Origin: Tigriopus japonicus
Taxonomy: Eukaryota > Arthropoda > Copepoda > Harpacticoida > Harpacticidae
NCBI GenBank assembly: GCA_010645155.1
Contig: JAAGOF010000081.1
Location: 74,002 to 138,001 of the forward strand
DNA length: 64,000 nucleotides
Direction of reading: 5' to 3'
The notes below the pieces were generated by a model. That model was not told the origin of the DNA, ran no database searches, and worked only from the letters and a program-made list of their open reading frames with translations. This document shows positions 23,845 through 33,669 of this stretch, piece after piece (positions within the stretch are counted from its first letter, which is position 1; every line of letters begins with the position of its first letter). Made by a program: the position numbers and the translations under genes.

Positions 23845-26800
23845 CTGGCGGAGACAAACGGACCAGGAAAAAGATTAGATGAACACATTCCTTCAGGGAT
23901 GCCTCGACCCAGACTCATGAATGTGCCCGGGGAAAAAGAAAGCGATGGTTGAAGTCTTTGGAACTTCTTTTCTTCATTCTACCTCACTGGATCGAAATGT
24001 CACATTGACCCACCTCTCTGGGATTGGTCAAAAGGTTCGTTAATCTCTAGGTATCTCGAGGCTTAAGAAAAAGAACCATTTCCGGCCCGTAACTGACCAG
24101 AAAAAACGAACTTTTCACATCTTTGGAGGACAGTCTAAAGAACTTCATTCTCGAGAAAAGACTTGGTAGTTTTGAAGGACTTTCGTTTCTTTTAATAAAA
24201 AGGACCTTGGAGAGGAAGTTCTACTGGACGACATTGTGTTTCCATTTAACTTTTTCCTAAGCTGCATCGATCGTTCTGTTTTCTTATTCAGCTTAAGATT
24301 AGAAACACTGATTTGAATTGGCAATTTGCGATCGCCTCATCCAGATGAATAAATTTCACTTTGCAACCTTTTAGACCCATCACATTGACAATTACAGTTG
24401 AGTTGATGGGTATAAAATAAATGGAGGTACCTATTAAGGCGCTTAAGCGCAACCTTTTAAAATTGATGTTGATCTAAGCACTACTCATTTCCTAATCAAT
24501 TGTTCAAAGCAACTTCAAATTTTAATTATTATTTGTCAACTGTTTTGATCACGCTAAATTTTCTCATAAGAATAATCTTCCGGAGCAACATCTGCAGACA
24601 TTGGCATATTGCGTGTAACATTCCTCTCCACAAACCCAAAAATATTTCGCTTACCTTGGTGTGATATCTTTGTCTTTGTCTGGATCATAGAATGGATCCA
24701 CCGGGCTCATTTTCTTAGCCCTGAGCTCCTTTCTGGCATTCGGAACCAACAATTTGCCATGGTCGTTATTTTCGATTTGGATTGTGGGAGGAGAACGAGA
24801 TCCAGATTGGGTGATGGGCACGTTATCTTGTGGAGGACTAAGTGAGCGTTGACGTTTGTGATTGTGATGTCGATGGTGATGATTTTGGTTATATTGTGGG
24901 CAATCTGGGTTGTTATTCGTCGAGATTGAGGAGGAGGTGGAAGAAGAAGATCCCGATCGAGAAGGTGACGCGGGTGGACTCGAGATCAGAGGTGGGGATG
25001 TGATTAATGGAATGTGTTCTGACGGAATGAATGGTTTTGACGGCCTCTCTGAGCTATAGCTGAAAGAATGGACAAGAAGTGAAAATGTAACCTCGATTTA
25101 CGTAGCTACCCAAAGATCGACTGCTTTTGTGTTCTACCAAGAAGCACGGAAATCATGGAGTGGGAGGTTAGCAATGAGAATTGTGATTTCCAGCAGAAAC
25201 GAACCATTTGCGTTCTTCTGCAAATGAGACCTGGCTTGAATTGAGAAGAACACGTATTTCAAATTTCAGTCCAATCGAATGCCGGAGTGAAAAGTTATGC
25301 CTTCTCAAACTTATGTAGTGAAGAGAGCAAAGAATGAATGAACTCGCCCTTTTGTGGTAAAACGATTACCACAAATGGGCTAGTTCATTCATTCTCGGTA
25401 GGATTTGCACTGAACTTTGAGTGAGCATAACTTTTGTCTCCGAGGTTCGATTGAGCTGAAAATTGAAATACGTATTCTTGTCAACATATGCAAGGTCTCA
25501 TTTGCAGAAAAACGTAATTGAATTGCTCTTATTGGAAATCATTATTCTCATTACTAGCCTCCCACTCCATGATTCCAGTGCTTCTTGCTTCTACATAAAG
25601 CTGTGTTCTTGGGATCGTTCTCGTGCGAACGATCAATTTGTTTGATCTTGTTGTCAGACTTCCAAGTGCCAAAAAGACCGAAGATACAAAGCGCCTAGAG
25701 GGTGGTGTTTGCGTAAACAAACTAGAATGTTCCTAAAACAAATGACTCTTTCAGAGGTCTGAGCTGTTTAGAGATGATATCAGGCCGCTAAAATCTTGGC
25801 AGTGACAAATACGCCAATGGTTACTGATTGCTTAGTGACACATCCATATACATCTCGTTGGATCAAGTCCTCCATTGCTCTTTTTCCAACTCATTTTGGG
25901 GAATGGATGAACAAAAAAAAATCTTGTTTTTGAAAGAAACCAAATCTGTTCGAGTTTCCTATTTCGAAAATTCCCCCAGAGGCAAACCGGAAGTGCTTCA
26001 TTCTTATCAGATAGCTTTCATGTACTTTAGCATCTTCAAAGATGATAATACAGGTAATGACTTTGGTAACAACAGTGGAAATATACCTGCTTGTAACATC
26101 AGAAAAGCCAAATAACAAGAGCACAAGTCATGGTTTCCCTTGTTTAGCTTGTTGTCAATACATGTTAAGCCAATTTCCGGAACAAACATCTTCCACTCAG
26201 CTGGCCAAGAAGGCCATTATCAAAGCGATTTTGCGGCCACGAGTGAGAAATGCATTGGAAATGCAATTTTTCAAACTAGCTAGTGGCTTACCTCAAGTGC
26301 ATTCCAATGCGGGAATCGTCAAAATAACCACTATTCTCATCTTCTTCCTCGTCTTTATCCGGTTCGGGTTCATCATCGGCCCCATTATTAGAAGTGCCAA
26401 GATTGGGTCCAGTCATTATCTTCGTGGATTCCCCACTGGCCTTTATGGTTAAGGCGGGAGTGACAATCACACAATTCTTGGCACTGACCTTAGTTCTTCC
26501 AATTTGATTTTCTTGTCGTGATCGACCAAGGAGAGGAGAGTTTGAAGTGGATGGACCGCTAAATGAATGTCCATCGGTTTGCCGACATAATATCTCGCAA
26601 CCTCTTTCGCATTCTTCGGAACCATCCATCTTGTCACTCTGCGAAACCTCGTGCAGCTTCTCAGGGTCACTGTAGTAAAATCTGGGTTTTGTTTGTTGGT
26701 GAATCAGGGTTGCCGAAATTGTTTGGGGTTTGGCTTCGGTCTTGGGATGATTTGGTTTCATGTCAGTGTGTAATTTGTTGATTGTGATGGACTTGTCAGT

Positions 26801-27168
26801 TGATGTGGGTGGTATATTGGCAGATCCTTGCGAATATTTGTCATTCAAAGCGGACATGTTGCCAGAGATTATTACATTCTTGTTATTGTTCTTTTGAATA
26901 ATCTCCGTGAGCTTATTTCCGAAGTGGTTGATGTCCCTCATAGATATTGTAGGCTAGATGAGAATAATTTGATTTGTAGTTCTCCTTGAGGAGTAAACGT
27001 CAATTCACAAATGGCCATCTTACCTTGATGATTTGTCGGTGCATTGAAATGGTGAAGTCATGGCATTGATTGATGGGCATCCTACAATATCATCCTGAAT
27101 CCATGTTCCAATGGGTCTCTTGTCAAAATCGACTGTCGCTTCCAATAGAATCCCTTGCTATAGCGGGT
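23778..27168 (-). CDS. Unrecognised serine-rich, acidic protein, four-exon gene model
   Basis: Four minus-strand exons join with consistent phases: about 27024-27168, 26292-26953 (or from a later acceptor), 24655-25059 and 23778-23844. The protein has a hydrophilic, Asn/Lys-rich start (INHFGNKLTEIIQ), an acidic block (DDEPEPDKDEEEDENSGYF) and a Pro/Ser-rich block (ITSPPLISSPPASPSRSG). A His-rich run (NHHHRHHNHKRQR) is followed by a more ordered end, LVPNARKELRAKKMSPVDPF. No signal peptide, membrane segment or known domain is visible. Such composition is usual for intrinsically disordered nuclear or scaffold proteins, which is inference only. A palindromic transposon sits in its second intron. 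The 5' end may lie further upstream. Confidence 0.6.
24655..25059 (-). CDS. Serine-rich gene, Pro/Ser/His-rich exon
   Basis: The acceptor CATTCTTTCAG ends at 25060. A second in-frame AG six bases further in (CTATAG) may act as an alternative. The exon is open for 134 codons and ends CCAAG|GTAAGC. It encodes the SPPLISSPPASPSRSGSSSS run, the His-rich tract and LVPNARKELRAKK. Confidence 0.7.
25137..25588. mobile_element. Palindromic MITE copy 1, 452 bp
   Basis: Nearly the whole element is one inverted repeat. The ends are CCAAGAAGCACGGAAATC and GATTCCAGTGCTTCTTGC, and the centre is AAAACGATTACCAC. Flanking 5-bp direct repeats TTCTA lie at 25132-25136 and 25589-25593. A second copy of exactly 452 bp is at 36765-37216. 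It sits in an intron of the serine-rich gene, and its RNA would fold into a long hairpin. Confidence 0.9.
26292..26953 (-). CDS. Serine-rich gene, large acidic exon
   Basis: The acceptor TCATCTAG ends at 26954, or alternatively ATGAG further in. The exon is open for 220 codons and ends at the strong donor TTGAG|GTAAGC. It carries the INHFGNKLTEII start and the DEEEDENSGYFDD acidic end. Confidence 0.7.
27024..27168 (-). CDS. First visible exon of the serine-rich gene; frame ambiguous
   Basis: The donor ATCAAG|GTAAGA is at 27024/27023. Two frames are open. One starts at an ATG at 27078-27080 and gives 19 residues (MPINQCHDFTISMHRQIIK), joining exon 26953 in phase 0. The other is open from an acceptor-like TATAG near 27169 and gives about 48 residues including ATVDFDKRPIGTWIQDDIVG. 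It would join the later acceptor ATGAG|GGAC in phase 2. The second looks more protein-like. Confidence 0.5.
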
Positions 27169-27497
27169 AATCTGACATCTCATTTGAATACAACCATTAT
27201 GTTGGAACTGTTCCAACAAACTATAGAGACAAGTCGAAGTCTTCTGTCATGATATCACGGTTTCTTGAGAATTGACCTGTTACAAGAAAATTTTCGATCT
27301 TGAGGATCTGGGACACACCTAGAAAAAAAGGGATTATTGATAAGTGGTGGAAATGTTTTCCACGCTCTATATCGATTTTTGGGACATTGCACATGCTCTT
27401 TCAACCGTAGGTAAGTAGAGAAGCAAGCAAGAACCTCGAAATTTTCTGGACTACGAGGCCAAGGAGAACATGTATGGTTAGAAAAAAAGAAAAGCTT

Positions 27498-27684
27498 TCT
27501 AGAGTGAAAAGTTATATGCTCTTTTAAAACAAAGGCCTGAAGAGAGCAAAGAAAAAAATGAACTTTTACGGCAAAACACTACCAATAGAGGCTCAGTTCG
27601 TTCGTTCTTTTTTGGATCATATACTATACCTTGATAGAGCATAACTTTTGATTACAACGTTTGATTGAGTTGAAAATTGAACCA
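27498..27684. repeat. Diverged third copy of the palindromic MITE, truncated
   Basis: GAGTGAAAAGTTAT, GAAGAGAGCAAAGAA and GAGCATAACTTTTG occur in the same order and spacing as in the inner half of the 452-bp elements, with many changes. The outer arms are lost; the right side ends where the next element (27685) begins. Confidence 0.65.
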
Positions 27685-28083
27685 CAGGGTTGTTTTAAAT
27701 TAGAGTCCCTCCAAAAATAATGCAAAATTATAACAAAATAAGATGCCAGAATTTACTTATGGTTTAAATAACTTAAAAAGGACAATTGTATGCCTTGCAC
27801 TTTGTTTTCTTCGTCTAATGCATTATAGCAATCTTAGTCCCTCTAATGGGTGATAAAAGCAAGGTGTTTTTTGAGAATGGAGCGTGCGTACCTTGTGTGT
27901 GGGGAGTCGTTCTTGAAAACAAAACCATAGTTTTGTGATGAGTCGATCAATTTCAAAAATAATCTGCCTGATTGTACCTTAAACCTGTCTTCTTTAATTT
28001 GTATTTGGAAAATTCAATCACAAACGTAATGTGTCACAAACGATTTTTTATTCAGTAAGGGACTCTAATTCTTGACAACCCTG
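27685..28083. mobile_element. Small Tc1/mariner-like MITE, 399 bp
   Basis: The ends CAGGGTTG...TTAGAGTCCCT and their reverse complement AGGGACTCTAA...CAACCCTG form inverted repeats of about 26 bp with a few mismatches. The right side is followed by TA; the left has CA, which may be a mutated TA. No transposase. Confidence 0.65.
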
Positions 28084-29699
28084 TACATAGTTCACTCAAC
28101 GCAATCAAGACCTCATTTTCAGAAAAAAACACAAGTAAAACTTAAAGTCAAATGTCTTGCTATCAGCCTCGTCGTCCAGAGGAATTCACTAGTTCTTGCT
28201 CCAAGTGATTTGCTCTGGTTTCTATTCCAAGGCTTCTTTCGGCTTTTCCTTGACTCGTTGGAAAGAAGGGCTGGATGTATCTTCATTCGTTCGTTCGTTC
28301 CTTTCCTCGTTCGAGTTGACTGATGAATAATTTAACCGATTTATTCCCTCGTTGGGTTTCCGAACTGATCTCAACACTCCCAAGCAAATACTTTCCTGCT
28401 TGAGTCACTCGAGACTCTTTAAGAGGATTTCTCTTTTGGCTGCACATTTTTGTGGGATGCATTTCAGTCAGTCTAATTTCCGACCCTTTTGTGAGTTAAT
28501 GACCCATGGACAATCCATGGCTTTAAGGGGGGCAGATGAAGTTATTCTTGCGAAATTTAAGCCTCTGTCACTTACAAATCATGTTTGAGACACATTAAGG
28601 GACTGTTTATACATGGCTATGTAAAGGGAATGTCCGCCTTTGAAGGCAGTAATGGTCCGACTATTCTGTAGGGAGGGCGTGAAGAAAGTTCTCTTTGAGT
28701 CTTAATGTATGCAGACGGAAGGAACTTTTGCCATTGAAGTAGTAGGACTGACGAAGGCCTCAAGGTTGGAGTGCTCTGTCCTTGCCCCCTTGTCATGTTA
28801 ATTGTAATGTCTTTTTGTCTGGGCCTTGTGTTGTTCTTTTGATCTTTAGAAATTGAAGCAAACTCTTTTTTCCTTCTATGATACTCAACGAACTTTAGTT
28901 ACACCAAGTTTGACGAAAGAACTTGAGAAAGGGTACACATTCATTTGTCAAGTTGATTCACAGGAGAACTGTCGACAAAGTTCCACTTTTCAATTGGAAC
29001 CGAAATTAGGATTGGACTCTGAATGGTCAAAAAAGGAAGGTGGAACGATAAACTGGAATTTCAACCGGTGTTCCCAATATCGATAGGCTTCATGGGGGTT
29101 CGAAAATCAATGATTCTGAGTTTGGTCCTATTCTTTTAATCAATATTACATTGGGCAGGTCATTTTGGAATTTGAGTGCCTCGTGGATCATTTTCTATTC
29201 CTAAACTTTGATTGAACGCCATTTTTTCTCGATAAAAGAATGCTTGGAGATTCTCAGGACTCAACCGTTAAATATTGGAGATTGCTCATATCAGGTTGTA
29301 GAAGAAATGAGATGGTTTAATGGAAATATGGGAACACTTACATTCCCATAGCTTAAGGCAGAACCAATCTCAAAGCACGCTTGACGTTCGTGAGCGGCGC
29401 CTAAATCTCGTTGTTGAAGTTTTCCAATTTGTGAACTTCTCATAAAAAGGTGAGAGATAAACGTATCTTAACTAAAACAGACACGGGCGACGGAAGTTAG
29501 CCTTTGAGTAGGTTCCCACCTTTTTGGTCTTGTTCCTCTTTTTTGTTTGCGTTTGATCTTTGTTCCTCAATTCTTGAGGGAGATTGGCAAGTTGACTTAG
29601 GCCGAGTCATCAGTTTTGCCAAGGGACTACCAATATTTTCCTGGGTTATTCAGAAAATATGTGAATACTTAGTTCTAGAAGGCTTAGCCACAAGAAGGA
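28084..29699. other. No gene seen
   Basis: Open frames of 66-83 codons on the plus strand lack splice context or motifs. No delimited repeats found. Confidence 0.45.
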
Positions 29700-30365
29700 A
29701 GTAGGGATAGGTGCGGAACTTATCTGGACTCGGTACCGATTCCGATAGGCAAGATTGATAAATTCGAGCTTTTTAAGAAAAACGAATTGGAAAATATTTA
29801 GTATTTTCCTTCTACTGCTTACTATCCTTAGGCTTGGATCAAAGGAATACAAATCGAGTACTGATCCGGAATCAAAAAATCCTTGTCGACCAATCTCTAG
29901 TATGTCGTCACCATAGACTTTGAGGCGAAAGTAGGGGTAGGTGCGGAACTTATCCGGACTCGGTACCGATTCCGATAGCCAAGATTTATAAATTCGAGCG
30001 AATCATTAGCTTTTTAAGAAAAATGAATTGAAAAATATTTAGTATTTTCCCGCTACTAGTCTACTCACTTTCACTTTCTAGTCAACTCACTGTGATATCA
30101 CGATTAAACTATTTTTCGCTTTTTTCATCCATTTGACTTGTGTCTGTCTTTGTTTGAATGATCTTACATACATTTTTACATATATTCCTTTTTATACGCG
30201 TTGACATGACCAAAGGTCGCAATAAAATATACAATCAATACGTACGCACACTCTGCTTACTATCCTTGGGCTTGGATCAAAGGGTCACAAGTCGAGTATT
30301 GATCCGGAATCGAAAAATCCTTGTCGACCTTTCTCTAGTATGTCGTCACTGTAGATTTTAAGGCG
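29700..30365. repeat. Tandem duplication of about 230 bp, second unit interrupted
   Basis: Unit 1 (29700-29930) and unit 2 share GGTGCGGAACTTATC, GACTCGGTACCGATTCCGAT, AAAATATTTAGTATTTTCC, TTACTATCCTT and TAGTATGTCGTCAC in the same order. Unit 2 begins at 29931, breaks near 30052 and resumes near 30245. About 190 unrelated bases are inserted there. Confidence 0.8.
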
Positions 30366-32394
30366 AAATCGTTTTAATTGTAGTAATTTTGGTCTGTGAA
30401 GGTCAACAATGCAATTCTTCAAGGTTGCAAAACACTGCACTCCCAAAAATAAATGATCCTCTTTAAATTTTGCAATTGAATGATGTGCTGATGAGTTTTT
30501 CGTAACATTACTTTCAACCTTAAAGGTATTTAACTGCATTTGTCTGCTATCTTTTTTTACCTTTCACACTTTTGGACAAAGGTTTCTTCAGGTTTTCTTT
30601 ACAAATATACTTGTCTACGTCACTGTTTTTTAGAACTTAATTCCTTGTGCTTTTTCTGCTATCATCTAAAATACTTTCGTGTTACAAGATCTCTTATTGG
30701 GGTGGAACATGTTCCGTTTGCCTTCATGCTCCAAATATTCAAGATCCTCCCCTTGTGTCTTAAAAAAGGAAATATTTGGTTCTCTAGTTTTTTTCAGATC
30801 ATGGAAGGGACTTTGGAACAAGAGAATTTTGGAACTTGGAACACTTTCTATGGTCGTTTACGACAACTGAACGATGTCCACGTGTCGTAAAGTTTGACGA
30901 AGCCCAATTCTTTATTTACCTACGAACGGATCAAAAGCGTGTAAAGCTAACCTTTTGTGGCTTTATCGCGCTCTTTCGGTCCATCACTGCATTTTTGGCA
31001 CCACCATCTTTTGGCACCCAAGCTCCGATTTACTATGTTGTAAAGAGATGATTATTCAAGTACTTGTTACATACGAAATCATATCAGGTTGGAAACGAGA
31101 TTCATCCAGATATCGATATCAGGTATTCATAATTTTGTGTCTAGGTTAGAGTTCTCAATGAAGAGTGCATTTGGATTCATGTTGATTAAGTCTTTGCGAG
31201 GAAAAGTAGAAAATTATAGGGAGGATATTCAGTTTTAAGAGTGGAACAAATAGTATTTTTTAAAACTATTTTGATGTTTGAGAACAACTCTTTTTAGAGG
31301 CGGAACATGGAACAACATACTTAAACGTCGTAATTCCTCCGTTCAAAATAATCCGATTCATTGTATTAGGAGACACGAAAATTGACAGGCATGAGAAATT
31401 CACATCAGGATTAAACAATTATTCGAGAACCTTGGAATCATCTGCATTCTCGGATCCTAAACTTGGCCACAATAGTTCACATGGATTTATTTAAAGAGAT
31501 TTTAAGAGGTTTGAGTTGTTTTCAAAATGATTGAAAACGAAAAAACTTTGCAATGAGTGTGTTATGAAGTAGGTAACACATTTTAGAACCAAATGCATTT
31601 TGAAAGAGTCCCATTAAGAAACGATGATCAAAATGATTGCTTCAAATTAAAATTCTTCCATTCGGTTCGCTCATTAACGAGGCTAAAAATGCATTTCTTG
31701 CCTCGCCAGGAATCGATAATGTGGCCTGATATATCAAAAAAAAACTTTTGCGCATTGGCCTTGACGAGCTGTTTATTCATATTCCGATTGATTGGCATTC
31801 CTGGAGGATTCAAAGTTCCGAGCTGTTCCATATTGAGGAACGGGAAAAGCGAAGGCGGTCGAAATTGCAATTCCATTGAGTTTTTTTTATCCAAAAACCT
31901 TGAAAACGTGTCAAGACATAGAAGACTTGAAAAATGTTAAGCTTTTTGGGGGGCTGCAAAGGTCCTTGTGCAGATACATTTTCGTGTTTAACTGATTCTA
32001 AGGGGAGTGGAACGGACCAAATCAAATGATATTCTTTGACAAGCTTATATTTGTGAAGAGCGGTGACTTTTGAGCCCGGGGTTGTCAGGTCAAATATGGC
32101 GCAACATTGCTAAAACTGCTGGTGTCCATGATATTGGATATTGCAAGGAGGAATGCTGAGACATCAAAAGTGAATACATAGAAAGTTTGAGGACCTTCAG
32201 AGAGACAGCCATTCTCTGTCCAAATTGCGCCTCCAATCGCAAACACAGAAGGGACGATCTCTAACGCAATATAATTGAGTCCAAAAGTAGTTGTGAACTC
32301 TGACAATAATTAAATCTTGTCCTGATTCCTTCTCATTTATACTTCTTATCAAATAGAGGGATGGAGAGGTTGTAAGAAATAAATAAGGGAATTA
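30366..32394. other. No confident gene
   Basis: Short frames on both strands. The best is a 73-codon minus-strand frame at 32085-32306 with hydrophobic character (LEIVPSVFAIGGAIW, FTFDVSAFLLAISNI). It has a start codon but no other support and could be a decayed membrane-protein fragment. Confidence 0.3.
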
Positions 32395-32700
32395 GTTAAA
32401 GTAGGAAAGTTTAAGTCACATGTTTTGTGATTGGGAATGCATGCTTCGAGCATACTTACTTGAGACTCCTACCCTTCATGACACTTTCTAACACTTTAAG
32501 TTTCCCAAAATGACGTTATAGGAATGTTTCCCTTTACATAGTAGATAATTAATTAAGAAATAGTGAAGGAATGCCCTAACAGGCTTAAGATATGATTGAA
32601 GTCAATATTGGAAGCATGCTTGTAGTGTGCCTTGGCGCAGACAAAACATACGAGCTACATATGTTCGTCTGTGCCAAGACATGTTACAAGCATGCTTCAA
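32395..32700. repeat. Dispersed repeat with terminal hairpin
   Basis: Matches both halves of the split copy at 20.3-21.2 kb. Its right part, 32611-32698, is a near-perfect hairpin. The arms begin GAAGCATGCTTGTA and end TACAAGCATGCTTC, with CTTGGC(G/A)CAGAC inside each arm and a short loop. Confidence 0.65.
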
Positions 32701-33550
32701 CTAATGAGCCTATCAAAATACTTTTTGCCTCGGGTTTTAGTTTACAAGTCAGCTTATTAAGATAAACATGCAAAAACTGTTATTTCAGAAACCCTAAATG
32801 ATTTTAAGAGGCCAGAAAACCATTGAACGTCAGTAGACTTCAAAGTATCCTTGAGTTATGCATCTGTAGACAAAAATATGAATCTATTGTTTAATCCTCC
32901 CTAAATATTCAGTAATTTTAATGACTATGCATACTGCTCTTCATTTTCCTCCTCTAGTCCATAAAAGTTCATTTACTTTTAAAAGAGAAATATTTAAATT
33001 AAGAAAACATTTGCCAACTTTTAAGAAGGAAAAAGTTTGGTTGCTCTGTGATTTTCATACTAGTGTTAATGTAAGAGCAATTTTCATCAAAGAAAAAATG
33101 AATCAAAGCGTAAAAACATGCTCTCAAAAATTTATACACAAAAGGGAAGTTTGACGCAAAAATATGATTTTCTTGTTATACAAAATTGGGGTCAAGGGAC
33201 CTGATATATTGATCTTGATCTTGATTCTCCATCATTTACAACTTTAAGCTTGATTTCTGACCCAATAGTAGTTCTTTAGCGCCAGAAATTCATGAGAATA
33301 AATACTTGTCTTTCCTCTCTCTTCAACGTCAAATTTCGAAGTGTGGAAAACTTTCTCAAATTGATATCCTTACTTTTGCAGCCAACTGTGTGTGTTGTTC
33401 TTGCCATCAAACACCGCTCATGCTCGTGGTTGGTTGGATGGATGGAACATCTGTTTGGCATCAGAGGTCTTCTCGTTGCATGTCTAATGGCTTGTTCCAA
33501 TACGTTCCTTTCATGAATTTTGGATGCTATTGACCAAGTCAAGCCCGACT

Positions 33551-33669
33551 CTATTTGGCGTACATCATGTAGCTCTCTATAGCCGAGTTCAAAAGGTCTT
33601 CATTGATGAGGAACAATCTCTTTCTATCGCTTTGTGGCGAAACATTATCTTCAAGGTCTTTATCTGATA
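33551..33669 (-). CDS. Unrecognised gene, last exon
   Basis: The acceptor AAATTTATTCAG ends at 33670. Two bases complete a Val codon; 38 codons follow (SDKDLEDNVSPQ to YMMYAK), then TAG. Acidic and protein-like throughout. Confidence 0.65.

Noticed and set aside
24609..24845. 78-codon plus-strand frame
   Set aside because: It is antisense to the His/Ser-rich exon of the minus-strand gene, which has better splice sites and composition.
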